Assembly: GCF_009391885.1 (NCBI RefSeq)
Contig: NZ_VZII01000005.1
Span: 62,001 to 126,000, forward strand
Direction: 5' to 3'
Origin: Pseudomonas sp. MN1F
Lineage (GTDB): Bacteria; Pseudomonadota; Gammaproteobacteria; Pseudomonadales; Pseudomonadaceae
DNA length: 64,000 bases
Shown here: piece after piece, positions 8,768 to 17,599 of the stretch
Layout of the letters: each line of letters begins with the position of its first letter
Numbering within the stretch: position 1 is the stretch's first letter
Translations under genes and position numbers: made by a program
Notes under the pieces: model-generated
Seen by the model: the letters and a program-made list of their open reading frames with translations, nothing else
What the model was told of the DNA's origin: nothing
Database searches by the model: none

Positions 8768-9577
8768 TCAACGCGTCTGCGCCTTGGCCCGCATCTTTAC
8801 CGCCATCTCCGCCATCTCGTCGTACAGCCGCTCCGGCGCCTGGCGCTTGAGCTGCCAGGCCTGGCGCCCGGCCTCGTGGGGCAGGATCAGGAACTCACCC
8901 GCGGCGACTTGCTGGTGGATGTAGTCGGCGATATCCGCCGCGCTGATCGGCGAGCCTTCCAGCAGCTTGCCGACCTGGGCCTTCATCGCCGGGTTCGGCC
9001 CGCGGAACGAGTCGAGCAGGTTGGTCTGGAAGAACGACGGGCACACACAGTGCACCGCCACTTCAAGCTGGCGCATTTCCACCAGCAGGCTCTCCGACAG
9101 CGCCAGCACTCCGGCCTTGGCCACGTTGTAGTTGCTCATGCCCGGCCCCTGCATCAGCGCCGCCATGGAGGCGACGTTGATGATGCGCCCCTTGCTGCGC
9201 TCGAGCTGCGGCAGGAACGCCTTGCAGCCCTTGACCACGCCCATCAGGTTGACCGCGATCTGCCAGTCCCAGTCTTCCAGCGACAGCTCGGCGAAGAAGC
9301 CGCCCGAGGCGACGCCGGCGTTGTTGACGATCACATCGATGCCGCCGAATTTTTCTTCGCAGGCCTGGGCCAGGGCGGTGAGCTGGCTATAGTCGCGCAC
9401 GTCGCAGCGCTGGACGAACCCCTCGCCGCCTGCGGCCCGCACCAGCGCCAAGGTTTCGCGCAGGCCCGCTTCGTTGACATCGGCCAGCGCCAGCTGCCAG
9501 CCCTCGCGCGCCCAGCGCAGGGCGATCTCGCGACCGAGGCCGGAGCCGGCGCCAGTGATCATGATGCGGTTTTGCAT
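8768..9577 (-). CDS. Short-chain dehydrogenase/reductase
   Basis: The 269-aa classical SDR has MITGAGSGLGREIALRW (NAD(P)-binding TGxxxGxG) at residues 6-22, the NNAGVASGG motif, the catalytic Ser in NVASMAALMQG and the YNVAKAG active-site Tyr-Lys pair. The substrate cannot be told from sequence. The ATG at 9577 is chosen because the protein then begins directly at the first strand of the Rossmann fold; an upstream extension to 9622 adds 15 unlikely residues. It is transcribed alone on the minus strand. Confidence 0.85.
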   Translation of the reverse strand: MQNRIMITGAGSGLGREIALRWAREGWQLALADVNEAGLRETLALVRAAGGEGFVQRCDVRDYSQLTALAQACEEKFGGIDVIVNNAGVASGGFFAELSLEDWDWQIAVNLMGVVKGCKAFLPQLERSKGRIINVASMAALMQGPGMSNYNVAKAGVLALSESLLVEMRQLEVAVHCVCPSFFQTNLLDSFRGPNPAMKAQVGKLLEGSPISAADIADYIHQQVAAGEFLILPHEAGRQAWQLKRQAPERLYDEMAEMAVKMRAKAQTR

Positions 9578-9789
9578 GGTGGCACGCCTTGTTCTGACAG
9601 GTTGTGCAACGAGTCTAATCAAGGCTTTGGCCAGAGGCAGGATTCATCAGGCTAGTGAATGGGCGGGCATGACTGTGTGGTCAGTACCGGCAGCATTCAA
9701 ATGGAATCTTTCACAAGCGGCACCGGTCCGAATTTACAAGAGGCCAGCAGTCCGAGGCCCTTGCCCCTCAACCACACAAGGACTCCGTC

Positions 9790-9942
9790 ATGACCACGAT
9801 CCTCATCATCATCCTGATCCTTCTGCTGATTGGTGGCTTACCGGTCTTCCCGCACTCGCGCAGTTGGGGCTATGGCCCGTCCGGCATCATCGGCGTGGTG
9901 CTGGTGATTCTGCTGGTGCTATTGCTGCTAGGCATGATCTAG
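9790..9942 (+). CDS. DUF3309 family small membrane protein
   Basis: The 50-aa peptide MTTILIIILILLLIGGLPVFPHSRSWGYGPSG... has a strongly hydrophobic first helix, a short WGYGPSG loop and a second hydrophobic helix (IIGVVLVILLVLLLLGMI). This is the DUF3309 layout of two-helix inner-membrane peptides of unknown function. A REP-free upstream region of about 210 bp may carry its promoter, and a strong bidirectional terminator follows 12 bp after the stop. Confidence 0.85.
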   Translation: MTTILIIILILLLIGGLPVFPHSRSWGYGPSGIIGVVLVILLVLLLLGMI

Positions 9943-9954
9943 CCGCAGCAAACG

Positions 9955-9984
9955 AAAAAACCGCGCCTAGGCGCGGTTTTTTCG
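9955..9984. terminator. Bidirectional intrinsic terminator between DUF3309 gene and actP
   Basis: An A6 run, the 12-base palindrome CCGCGCCTAGGCGCGG and a T6 run form a symmetric rho-independent terminator serving both the plus-strand small gene and the minus-strand actP. Confidence 0.9.
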
Positions 9985-9996
9985 TTATCGGGCAGA

Positions 9997-11661
9997 TTAG
10001 TGCGAAACGGCGCCGGAAGCCCCCAGGCCGGTCTGCGAGCGCACGAATTGCGGGAAGAACTTGGCACGTTCCTCATCCGCAGCCTTGGACTTGTCGGTAA
10101 TCGAGAAGAACCAGATACCGACGAAGGCGATGATCATCGAGAACAGCGCCGGGTACTCGTACGGGTAGATGGCTTTTTCATGGCCGAGGATCTGCACCCA
10201 GATGGTCGGGCCGAGGATCATCAGCGTCACTGCGCTCACCAGGCCCAGCCAGCCGCCGATCATGGCGCCGCGGGTGGTCAGCTTCTTCCAGTACATCGAG
10301 AGCAGCAGTACCGGGAAGTTGCAGCTGGCGGCGATGGAGAACGCCAGGCCGACCATGAAGGCGATGTTCTGCTTCTCGAACAGGATGCCCAGGCAGATCG
10401 CCAGCACGCCGAGGGCGATGGTGGTGATCTTCGACACGCGGATCTCGTCCTTGTCGTTGGCCTTGCCCTTGCGCCAGACGCTGGCATACAGGTCGTGGGA
10501 AACCGCCGAGGCACCGGCCAGGGTCAGGCCGGCGACCACCGCCAGGATGGTGGCGAAGGCCACGGCCGAGATAAAGCCGAGGAACACGCTGCCACCCACG
10601 GCATCGGCCAGGTGCACCGCCGCCATGTTGTTGCCACCGATCAGGGCGCCAGCGGCGTCCTTGAAGTCCGGGTTGGTGCTGACCAGCAGGATCGCGCCAA
10701 AGCCGATGATGAAGGTCAGGATGTAGAAGTAGCCGATGAAGCCGGTGGCGTACAGCACGCTCTTGCGCGCTTCCTTGGCGTCACTGACGGTGAAGAAGCG
10801 CATCAGGATGTGCGGCAGGCCAGCGGTACCGAACATCAGCGCCAGGCCCAGGGAGAATGCCGAGATCGGGTCCTTGACCAAACCGCCCGGGCTCATGATC
10901 GCTTCGCCCTTGGCGTGCACCTTGATCGCCTCGGAGAACAGGGTGTTGAAGTCGAAGCCCACGTGCTTCATCACCATCAGTGCCATGAAGCTGGCGCCGG
11001 ACAGCAGCAGCACTGCCTTGATGATCTGTACCCAGGTAGTGGCCAGCATGCCGCCGAACAGCACGTACAGGCACATCAGGATACCCACCAGGATCACCGC
11101 GACGTGGTAGTCGAGGCCGAACAGCAGCTCGATCAGCTTGCCCGCGCCGACCATCTGCGCGATCAGGTAGAAGGCCACCACCACCAGCGAACCGGAGGCC
11201 GACAGGGTGCGGATTTCCTTCTGCCCGAGGCGGTACGAGGCGACGTCGGCGAAGGTGTACTTGCCGAGGTTGCGCAGGCGTTCGGCAATCAGGAAGAGGA
11301 TGATCGGCCAGCCAACCAGGAACCCGATCGAGTAGATCAGGCCATCGTAGCCAGAGGTGAACACCAGCGCGGAAATACCCAGGAACGAGGCTGCCGACAT
11401 GTAGTCACCGGCAATCGCCAGGCCGTTCTGGAAGCCGGTGATCTTGCCACCGGCAGCGTAGTAGTCAGCCGCCGACTTGTTGCGCTTGGAGGCCCAGTAG
11501 GTGATCCCGAGGGTGAAGGCGACGAAGGCCACGAACATGGCGATCGCCGGCACGTTCAGCGGTTGTTTCTGCACCTCGCCGGTCAGGGCATCGGCGGCCC
11601 ACACGGCGGGTGCAAAGGCTCCGCAGGCCAGTACGGCCAGGGCTTTGGCGTGGCGAATCAT
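9997..11661 (-). CDS. actP: Cation/acetate symporter ActP
   Basis: The 554-aa solute:sodium symporter (SSS) family protein has a cleavable-looking N-terminal signal ([22 protein letters not shown]) and about 13 membrane helices, including [20 protein letters not shown] and [17 protein letters not shown], which are typical of ActP. It takes up acetate and other short carboxylates with a cation. It overlaps the upstream DUF485 gene by 4 bp (ATGA), the usual yjcH-actP arrangement. No acetyl-CoA synthetase gene lies in the window. Confidence 0.93.
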   Translation of the reverse strand: MIRHAKALAVLACGAFAPAVWAADALTGEVQKQPLNVPAIAMFVAFVAFTLGITYWASKRNKSAADYYAAGGKITGFQNGLAIAGDYMSAASFLGISALVFTSGYDGLIYSIGFLVGWPIILFLIAERLRNLGKYTFADVASYRLGQKEIRTLSASGSLVVVAFYLIAQMVGAGKLIELLFGLDYHVAVILVGILMCLYVLFGGMLATTWVQIIKAVLLLSGASFMALMVMKHVGFDFNTLFSEAIKVHAKGEAIMSPGGLVKDPISAFSLGLALMFGTAGLPHILMRFFTVSDAKEARKSVLYATGFIGYFYILTFIIGFGAILLVSTNPDFKDAAGALIGGNNMAAVHLADAVGGSVFLGFISAVAFATILAVVAGLTLAGASAVSHDLYASVWRKGKANDKDEIRVSKITTIALGVLAICLGILFEKQNIAFMVGLAFSIAASCNFPVLLLSMYWKKLTTRGAMIGGWLGLVSAVTLMILGPTIWVQILGHEKAIYPYEYPALFSMIIAFVGIWFFSITDKSKAADEERAKFFPQFVRSQTGLGASGAVSH

Positions 11662-11969
11662 TGTTGCGCCTCCTTCAGGATGACCTTGTTCAGCTCATCG
11701 AACTCACCGTTGGCGCGGCGCACGTAGATGGCGGTCAGGACGAATGCCGAAACGATCAGGCCGACGCCCAGGGGAATACCCCAGGTAATCGACGAATCAG
11801 GGCTGAGCTTGGTGCCCAGAAGCTGAGGACCGTAGGCGATCAGGAGGATGAAGGCGCAGTAGAGGCCGAGCATGATCGCCGAGAGAATCCAGGCGAACCG
11901 TTCACGTTTGCTGACCAGCTCCTTGAAGCGCGGGCTGTTTTGTATCGAGAGGTAAATGCTGTCGTTCAT
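11658..11969 (-). CDS. DUF485 (YjcH-type) membrane protein co-transcribed with actP
   Basis: The 103-aa protein starts [19 protein letters not shown] and has two membrane helices (about residues 23-46 and 62-85). The [20 protein letters not shown] segment is the DUF485 signature. Proteins of this family accompany ActP permeases; their role is not settled. The ATG at 11969 follows GGACAAAAAC rather than a strong Shine-Dalgarno site; the frame extends further upstream, but that extension has no family similarity. Confidence 0.88.
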   Translation of the reverse strand: MNDSIYLSIQNSPRFKELVSKRERFAWILSAIMLGLYCAFILLIAYGPQLLGTKLSPDSSITWGIPLGVGLIVSAFVLTAIYVRRANGEFDELNKVILKEAQQ

Positions 11970-12105
11970 TGTTTTTGTCCTAGCAGCACAGGTAGGGGAT
12001 GGAACCCACACCCTTACTTTATGCAGCTGTTGGACGCCAACCAGACGACCTTAGTCTTAGATGCAACGGTGTTTTACCGATTGCGTAACAAAGTGACGGC
12101 CCTTT

Positions 12106-12146
12106 CGCGGATAAATACGCTCCCTGCAGGAGCGGATTTATCCGCG
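12106..12146. repeat. REP-like hairpin with 18-bp arms
   Basis: Arms 12106-12123 (CGCGGATAAATACGCTCC) and 12129-12146 pair with a single mismatch around CTGCA. This is the GGATAAATCCGCTCC variant of the Pseudomonas REP palindrome. It lies between the DUF485 gene's promoter region and the 3' end of the betaine-type binding protein gene, so it may also terminate the latter's neighbours. Confidence 0.75.
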
Positions 12147-12174
12147 ATGAATCAAAACTGGCCCAAAAGGGTTG

Positions 12175-13035
12175 TTACTTGCCAGTCCACTCCTTCACGC
12201 GGTCCGGGTGCTTGGCCACCCAGTCCTTGGCCGCCGCTTCAGGCTTGGCACCTTCCTGGATCGCCAGCATCACCTCGCCGATCTCGTCCTTGGACTGCCA
12301 CTGGAATTTCTTCAAAAACTCCGCCACTTCCGGCGCCTTGGTCGCCAGTTCCTTGCTGCCGATGCTGTTCACGGTCTCGGCCGCGCCATACACGCCTTTC
12401 GGGTCTTCGAGGAACTTCAGCTTCCACTTGGCGAACATCCAGTGCGGCACCCAGCCGGTCACTGCAATCGACTGCTGCTTGGCATATGCGCGGCCCAGCT
12501 CGGCGGTCATCGCCGCACCGGAACTGGCCTGCAGCTTGTAGCCGGTCAGATCGTAGTCCTTGATGGCCTGGTCGGTCTTGAGCATCACCCCGGAGCCGGC
12601 ATCGATACCGACGATCTTCTGCTTGAAGCTGGTGTCGGTCTTGAGGTCGGCAATGCTCACCGCCTTGACGTACTCGGGGACGATCAGGCCGATCTTGGCA
12701 TCCTTGAAGTTCGGGCCGTAGTCGACCACGTTGTCCTTGTTCTTGGTCCAGTATTCACCGTGGGTCACTGGCAGCCAGGCCGAGAGCATGGCGTCGAGCT
12801 TGCCGGTGGCCACACCCTGCCACATGATGCCGGTGGCCACAGCCTGCAGCTTCACGTCGTAACCCAGTTTCTGCTTGATCACTTCTGCAGCGACGTTGGT
12901 GGTCGCCACACTGTCGGCCCAACCGTCCACATAACCAATGCTCACTTCTTTGGCCATGGCCTGTGCAGCGCTCATGGCCAATACCAGGGCGGTGCCCACA
13001 CCCAGGAAACGGCGCATTCTTGTAAAAGTAGCCAT
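12175..13035 (-). CDS. Orphan glycine betaine/choline-type ABC transporter substrate-binding protein
   Basis: The 286-aa precursor has a signal peptide (MATFTRMRRFLGVGTALVLAMSAAQAMA) and an OpuAC-type periplasmic binding fold. Trp/Tyr-rich segments suited to a quaternary-ammonium cage are visible: GYVDGWADSVAT, AWLPVTHGEYW and TGWVPHWMFAKW. No permease or ATPase is adjacent, as with the Pseudomonas orphan binding proteins (BetX, CaiX) that feed a shared CbcWV core. Which compound it binds is not shown. The ATG at 13035 has a GAGGGG ribosome site at about 9 bp; the TTG one codon upstream is less likely. Confidence 0.88.
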   Translation of the reverse strand: MATFTRMRRFLGVGTALVLAMSAAQAMAKEVSIGYVDGWADSVATTNVAAEVIKQKLGYDVKLQAVATGIMWQGVATGKLDAMLSAWLPVTHGEYWTKNKDNVVDYGPNFKDAKIGLIVPEYVKAVSIADLKTDTSFKQKIVGIDAGSGVMLKTDQAIKDYDLTGYKLQASSGAAMTAELGRAYAKQQSIAVTGWVPHWMFAKWKLKFLEDPKGVYGAAETVNSIGSKELATKAPEVAEFLKKFQWQSKDEIGEVMLAIQEGAKPEAAAKDWVAKHPDRVKEWTGK

Positions 13036-13231
13036 CAAAGCATCCCCTCGTCAGGTCTTGGAGATTGCATCATCTTCCTGCAACAAAGGTCGACCTGCTC
13101 CCACTGCGACCTGTACCGCACCATTGGCGACAGCACTGTGCCATTAGCGGCATTGGCCTACGCCGACCTGCGCGATCCTTGCATGCCAAAGGTTTGGCGC
13201 CGGGCTACTATCTAACGTTTTGCGCCTGACG

Positions 13232-14794
13232 ATGGACCGCCCAATGCCTGATGCTTCCCGCCTGCTGCCGTTGTACCTGCTCGCCTGCCTGCTCGCCCTG
13301 CTCGGGCTGGGGACGCTCTGGTACGGGCTGGGCAAGCCGGTCTTGCTGCCTGACGCCGCCAGCCCCACGCACAAACTGCAATGTGCGTCGTACACACCGT
13401 TCGACAAGGACCAGTCGCCCTTCGACCAGCCTTTCCGCCTGCGCCCGGCGCGCATGGACGCCGACCTGGCGTTGCTGGCCGAGCGATTCCAGTGCATCCG
13501 CACCTATTCGATGACCGGCCTTGAGGCAATCCCGGCGCTGGCGCGCAAGCATGGGCTGAAGGTGATGCTCGGCGCCTGGGTCAACGCCAACCCGGTCGAC
13601 ACAAGCAAGGAAGTGGACGCGCTGATCGCCGCCGCCAATGCCAACCCGGACGTGGTCAGCGCAGTGATCGTCGGCAACGAGGCGCTGTTGCGCAAAGAGG
13701 TGACCGGCGAGCAGCTGGCTGCGCTGATCAACAAGGTGAAAAGCCAGGTCAAGGTGCCGGTGACCTATGCCGATGTCTGGGAGTTCTGGTTGCAGCACCC
13801 GCAAGTGGCGCCCGCCGTGGACTTCCTGACCATCCACCTGCTGCCCTACTGGGAAGACGACCCGCGCGGCATCGACGATGCCCTGGCCCATGTCGCCGAG
13901 GTGCGCCAGGTGTTCGGCAACCGTTTCGCGCCCAAGGACATCTTCATCGGTGAAACCGGCTGGCCCAGCGAAGGCCGCCAGCGCGAGACCGCCGTGCCCA
14001 GCCGGGCCAACGAGGCGCGTTTCATTCGTGGTTTCGTCAGCATGGCCGAGGCCAACGGCTGGCACTACAACCTGATCGAGGCATTCGACCAGCCGTGGAA
14101 ACGTGCCAGTGAAGGCGCGGTGGGCGGTTACTGGGGGCTGTACGATGCCGATCGGCAGGACAAGGGCGTGCTCGAAGGGCCGGTCAGCAACCTGCACTAC
14201 TGGCCGCAATGGTTGCTGGCGAGCGTGCTGTTGATGGCGGTCACGCTGCTGATGGCCGGGCGCCCCGCTACACCGCTGGCGGCCTTGCTGCTGCCGCTGC
14301 TGGCAGCGTTTGGCGCGGGCTGCCTGGGGTTGTGGGGCGAGTTGATGCGCACCCATGCCCGGTTTGCCGGGGAATGGGTGTGGGCGGTGGTGCTGGCCGG
14401 GTTGAACCTGCTGGTGCTGATGCACGCGGCCCTTGCCCTGGTAAGCCGCGACGGCTGGCGTCGGCGGCTGTTCGGGTATTTGCAGGCCCGGGCGGGTTGG
14501 CTGTTGCTCGCGGCGGGTTTTGCAGCGGCGGTGAGCATGCTGGCGATGGTGTTCGACCCGCGCTACCGCAGCTTCCCGAGCGTGGCACTGGCATTGCCGG
14601 CGGTGGTGTACCTGCTGAGGCCGGTGGCGGCGCGGCGAGCGGAGGTAGCGTTGCTGGCCTTTATCGTCGGCGCCGGGGTGCTGCCGCAGCTGTATCGGGA
14701 AGGGTTGGAAAACCAACAGGCCTGGGGGTGGGCGGTGGTCAGTGTGTTGATGACTGCAGCTTTGTGGCGAAGCTTGCGGTTACGCCTGGCTTGA
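13232..14794 (+). CDS. Glycoside hydrolase family 17-like membrane protein (beta-glucan metabolism)
   Basis: The product is about 520 aa. After one N-terminal membrane anchor there is a GH17-type (beta-1,3-glucanase fold) domain with the acid/base Glu150 in IVGNEALL and the nucleophile Glu241 in IGETGWPSEG. From about residue 325 onward, 7-8 hydrophobic helices follow. Bacterial homologues are usually labelled beta-(1-6)-glucan synthase and may act as transglycosidases on periplasmic glucans. Start choice is uncertain: ATGs at 13232 and 13244 and a TTG at 13220 are all in frame, with no strong ribosome site. It appears monocistronic. Confidence 0.82.
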   Translation: MDRPMPDASRLLPLYLLACLLALLGLGTLWYGLGKPVLLPDAASPTHKLQCASYTPFDKDQSPFDQPFRLRPARMDADLALLAERFQCIRTYSMTGLEAIPALARKHGLKVMLGAWVNANPVDTSKEVDALIAAANANPDVVSAVIVGNEALLRKEVTGEQLAALINKVKSQVKVPVTYADVWEFWLQHPQVAPAVDFLTIHLLPYWEDDPRGIDDALAHVAEVRQVFGNRFAPKDIFIGETGWPSEGRQRETAVPSRANEARFIRGFVSMAEANGWHYNLIEAFDQPWKRASEGAVGGYWGLYDADRQDKGVLEGPVSNLHYWPQWLLASVLLMAVTLLMAGRPATPLAALLLPLLAAFGAGCLGLWGELMRTHARFAGEWVWAVVLAGLNLLVLMHAALALVSRDGWRRRLFGYLQARAGWLLLAAGFAAAVSMLAMVFDPRYRSFPSVALALPAVVYLLRPVAARRAEVALLAFIVGAGVLPQLYREGLENQQAWGWAVVSVLMTAALWRSLRLRLA

Positions 14795-14818
14795 TAACCT
14801 GGGGCCGCTTCGCGCCCC

Positions 14819-14890
14819 ATCGCCGGCAAGCGCGGCTCCCACAGGGGCCTGCGTACGCCGATCAAGGTGGGAGCCGCGCTTGCCGGCGAT
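14819..14890. repeat. REP pair with 24-bp perfect inverted arms
   Basis: ATCGCCGGCAAGCGCGGCTCCCAC (14819-14842) recurs as its exact reverse complement at 14867-14890. This is a head-to-head REP pair of the CGCCGGCAAGC class, located between convergent genes. Confidence 0.85.
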
Positions 14891-14910
14891 GGGCTGCAAA
14901 GCAGCCCCTG

Positions 14911-15279
14911 TCAGCCCCGGTGCGGTTGCCGAACCAGCCGCAACCCGGCCAGCACCACTACGAACACCGCAATGCTGGCGGTATACAGCACCAGGGCGGG
15001 AATGCCGAACACCAGCGCCAACACCGCCAGCCACCAGCCGGCGCGCCCCGCAACCAGCTGCGCGAGCAAAGCCAACCCCAACCCGGCCCAGGCCATCACC
15101 TGAAAATGGATGCCCAGGCCCAGCAGCGAACGCACCTGGCACTGCCAGTGGTCGGCCGGCACCGTGCACAGCCCGACCCACTGTCCATCCTCCATCAACC
15201 CATAGCGCACGCCATAACTGGCGGCGAGCCAGATGGCCAGAAACATCAGCAACAGAGCGGCCGGCAGCGAGCGAGACAT
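14911..15279 (-). CDS. Small hypothetical membrane protein
   Basis: The 122-aa protein MSRSLPAALLLMFLAIWLAAS... has four predicted membrane segments: about 5-21, 56-74, 76-93 and 96-115. A short loop with two Cys residues (LCTVPADHWQCQVRSL) lies between the first two segments and could form a periplasmic disulphide. No family is recognised with confidence. The ATG at 15279 has a GGAGAATGGG ribosome site; the longer frame from 15324 is less likely. It is convergent with the GH17 gene across a REP pair. Confidence 0.75.
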   Translation of the reverse strand: MSRSLPAALLLMFLAIWLAASYGVRYGLMEDGQWVGLCTVPADHWQCQVRSLLGLGIHFQVMAWAGLGLALLAQLVAGRAGWWLAVLALVFGIPALVLYTASIAVFVVVLAGLRLVRQPHRG

Positions 15280-15468
15280 CCCATTCTCCAATAGCGGTAA
15301 TCGAAACCATCCATGATCGCCCAAGCCCAGTTGTAAGGCAAAATCACAACCCTGCAGCTATGTTGCAGATAACAAGCACACCAAAGGCCTCCGCACTCGG
15401 CAACTTTGCCCTGGCAAGCGTGGTCCTAGCCTGCGTACTGCACGACCTTGATCCTTCTGGGGGAATAC

Positions 15469-16767
15469 ATGCTTCGATCTTGGCGCCTCGCCGCCCTTCT
15501 TGGCGGCCTGCTCATGGCTGCGGCCGCTTCGGCGCGGGATATCGACGCCGCCAGCTACGGCTACCCCTTGACCAACCCGTTCGAGGCGACCATCGCCACC
15601 ACGCCGCCGGAGCAGCGCCCGACCCTGCCCAGTGACGAGGACATCGACCAGTCCGACTACAGCCTGAACCTGCGCCCGGAGCGCGAGTTCAGCCTGCCCG
15701 ACAACTTCTGGGCAGTGAAGAAGCTCAAGTACCGCCTGGCACGCCAGGACCATGAGGCACCGCTGATTTTCCTCATCGCCGGTACCGGTGCGCCCTACTA
15801 CAGCAGCATCAACGAATACCTCAAGAAGCTGTTCTACCAGGCCGGTTTCCACGTAGTGCAGCTGTCGTCACCGACCAGCTACGACTTCATGAGCGCCGCC
15901 TCACGCTTCGCCACCCCCGGCGTCAGCCAGGAAGATGCCGAAGACATGTACCGGGTGATGCAAGCCGTGCGAGCCCAGCACCCGCGCCTGCCGGTCAGCG
16001 AGTATTACCTCACCGGCTACAGCCTGGGCGCGCTGGACGCTGCCTTCGTCAGCCACCTCGACGAAACCCGTCGCAGTTTCAACTTCAAGCGCGTGCTGCT
16101 GCTCAACCCGCCGGTCAACCTGTACACCTCGATCAACAACCTCGACAAACTGGTGCAGACCCAGGTCAAGGGCATCGACCGCAGTACCACCTTCTATGAG
16201 CTGATGCTGGAGAAGCTCACCCGCTACTTCCAGGACAAGGGCTACATCGACCTCAACGACGCCCTGCTGTATGACTTCCAGCAGTCGAAACAGCACCTGT
16301 CCAACGAACAGATGGCCATGCTGATCGGCACCTCGTTCCGCTTCTCGGCAGCCGACATCGCCTTTACTTCCGACCTGATCAACCGCCGCGGCCTGATCAT
16401 TCCGCCGAAATTCCCGATCACCGAGGGCAGCAGCCTGACGCCGTTCTTCAAGCGGGCCCTGCAGTGCGACTTCGACTGCTACATGACCGAGCAGGTGATC
16501 CCGATGTGGCGCGCCCGCACCGATGGCAACAGCATCCTGCAGCTGGTCAACCAGGTCAGCCTGTATGCGCTGGAAGACTACCTGCACAACAGCGACAAGA
16601 TCGCCGTGATGCACAATGCCGACGACGTCATCCTCGGCCCCGGCGATATCGGCTTCCTGCGCAAGGTGTTCGGCGATCGCCTGACCCTTTACCCCCATGG
16701 CGGCCATTGCGGCAACCTCAATTACCGCGTCAACAGCGACGCCATGCTGGAGTTCTTCCGTGGCTAA
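15469..16767 (+). CDS. Exported serine hydrolase-like protein (alpha/beta-hydrolase fold)
   Basis: The 432-aa precursor has a signal peptide (MLRSWRLAALLGGLLMAAAASA). It shows alpha/beta-hydrolase landmarks: a strand plus oxyanion-type loop LIFLIAGTGAPYYSS, a nucleophile elbow GYSLGALDAA with Ser185, a candidate acid Asp385 in HNADDVILG and a candidate His410 in HGGHCGNLNY. Its stop overlaps the start of mlaA, so the two are translationally coupled; a role in outer-membrane phospholipid balance is inferred. The start at 15469 has a GGGGGAA site. The substrate is unknown. Confidence 0.78.
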   Translation: MLRSWRLAALLGGLLMAAAASARDIDAASYGYPLTNPFEATIATTPPEQRPTLPSDEDIDQSDYSLNLRPEREFSLPDNFWAVKKLKYRLARQDHEAPLIFLIAGTGAPYYSSINEYLKKLFYQAGFHVVQLSSPTSYDFMSAASRFATPGVSQEDAEDMYRVMQAVRAQHPRLPVSEYYLTGYSLGALDAAFVSHLDETRRSFNFKRVLLLNPPVNLYTSINNLDKLVQTQVKGIDRSTTFYELMLEKLTRYFQDKGYIDLNDALLYDFQQSKQHLSNEQMAMLIGTSFRFSAADIAFTSDLINRRGLIIPPKFPITEGSSLTPFFKRALQCDFDCYMTEQVIPMWRARTDGNSILQLVNQVSLYALEDYLHNSDKIAVMHNADDVILGPGDIGFLRKVFGDRLTLYPHGGHCGNLNYRVNSDAMLEFFRG

Positions 16768-17587
16768 ACCATTCCTTCTCGCCACCGCACTGCTAGTCGT
16801 CGCCGGCAATGCCCTGGCCGCGGAAACCGCGCCACGGGCCAGCGTGATCGAAGCCGACCCGCAAGTGACCCATGCGCCGCTGACGCCCGAGGCCGACGGC
16901 TTCATCGACCCGCTGCGCGAACTGAAATTCAACCCGGGGCTCGACCAGCGCGAATTTGAACGTTCGACCCTGGAAGCGCTGAACGTGTACGACCCGCTGG
17001 AATCGATGAACCGGCGCATCTACCACTTCAACTACCGGCTGGACCAATGGGTGCTGCTGCCGCTGGTCAGCGGATACCAGTACGTTACGCCCAGCTTCGT
17101 GCGCACCGGGGTGAGCAACTTCTTCAACAACCTGGGTGACGTGCCAAACCTGTTCAACAGCGTGCTGCAGCTCAAGGCCAAGCGCTCGGCGGAGATCACC
17201 GCGCGGCTGATGTTCAACACCATCATCGGTGTGGGCGGCTTGTGGGACCCGGCCACCCGCATGGGCCTGCCGCGCCAGAGCGAGGACTTTGGCCAGACCC
17301 TGGGCTTTTATGGCGTACCGGAAGGGCCGTACCTGATGCTGCCGGTGCTCGGCCCGTCGAACCTGCGCGACACCACCGGGCTGGTGGTGGACTATGCCGG
17401 CGAGCAGGCGGTCAATTACCTGAACGTGGCCGAGGCCAGCGAAAATCACCCGGAGATCTTCGCCTTGCGCGTGGTGGACAAGCGCTACACCACCAAATTC
17501 CGCTATGGCCAGCTCAACTCGCCGTTCGAGTACGAGAAGGTGCGGTATGTGTATACCCAGGCGCGCAAGCTGCAGATTGCCGAGTAA
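16760..17587 (+). CDS. mlaA: MlaA/VacJ family phospholipid-transport protein
   Basis: The 275-aa protein matches MlaA along its length: DPLESMNRRIYHFNYRLD, then VPNLFNSVLQLK, LMFNTIIGVGGLWDPA and FGQTLGFYGVPEGPYLMLPVLGPS. MlaA removes misplaced phospholipid from the outer leaflet of the outer membrane, with porins and the Mla pathway. The start is a GTG at 16760 overlapping the previous stop by 8 bp. The N-terminus (VAKPFLLATALLVVAGNALAAE) is a signal peptide with Ala-x-Ala cleavage and no lipobox Cys, unlike the enterobacterial lipoprotein. The rest of the mla operon is not in the window. Confidence 0.9.
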   Translation: MAKPFLLATALLVVAGNALAAETAPRASVIEADPQVTHAPLTPEADGFIDPLRELKFNPGLDQREFERSTLEALNVYDPLESMNRRIYHFNYRLDQWVLLPLVSGYQYVTPSFVRTGVSNFFNNLGDVPNLFNSVLQLKAKRSAEITARLMFNTIIGVGGLWDPATRMGLPRQSEDFGQTLGFYGVPEGPYLMLPVLGPSNLRDTTGLVVDYAGEQAVNYLNVAEASENHPEIFALRVVDKRYTTKFRYGQLNSPFEYEKVRYVYTQARKLQIAE

Positions 17588-17599
17588 GCAGGCCTGGCC

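Noticed and set aside
10000..11727. 575-codon plus-strand open frame opposite actP
   Set aside because: Asp/His/Gln-rich shadow of a membrane-protein gene, a common artefact opposite hydrophobic codons.
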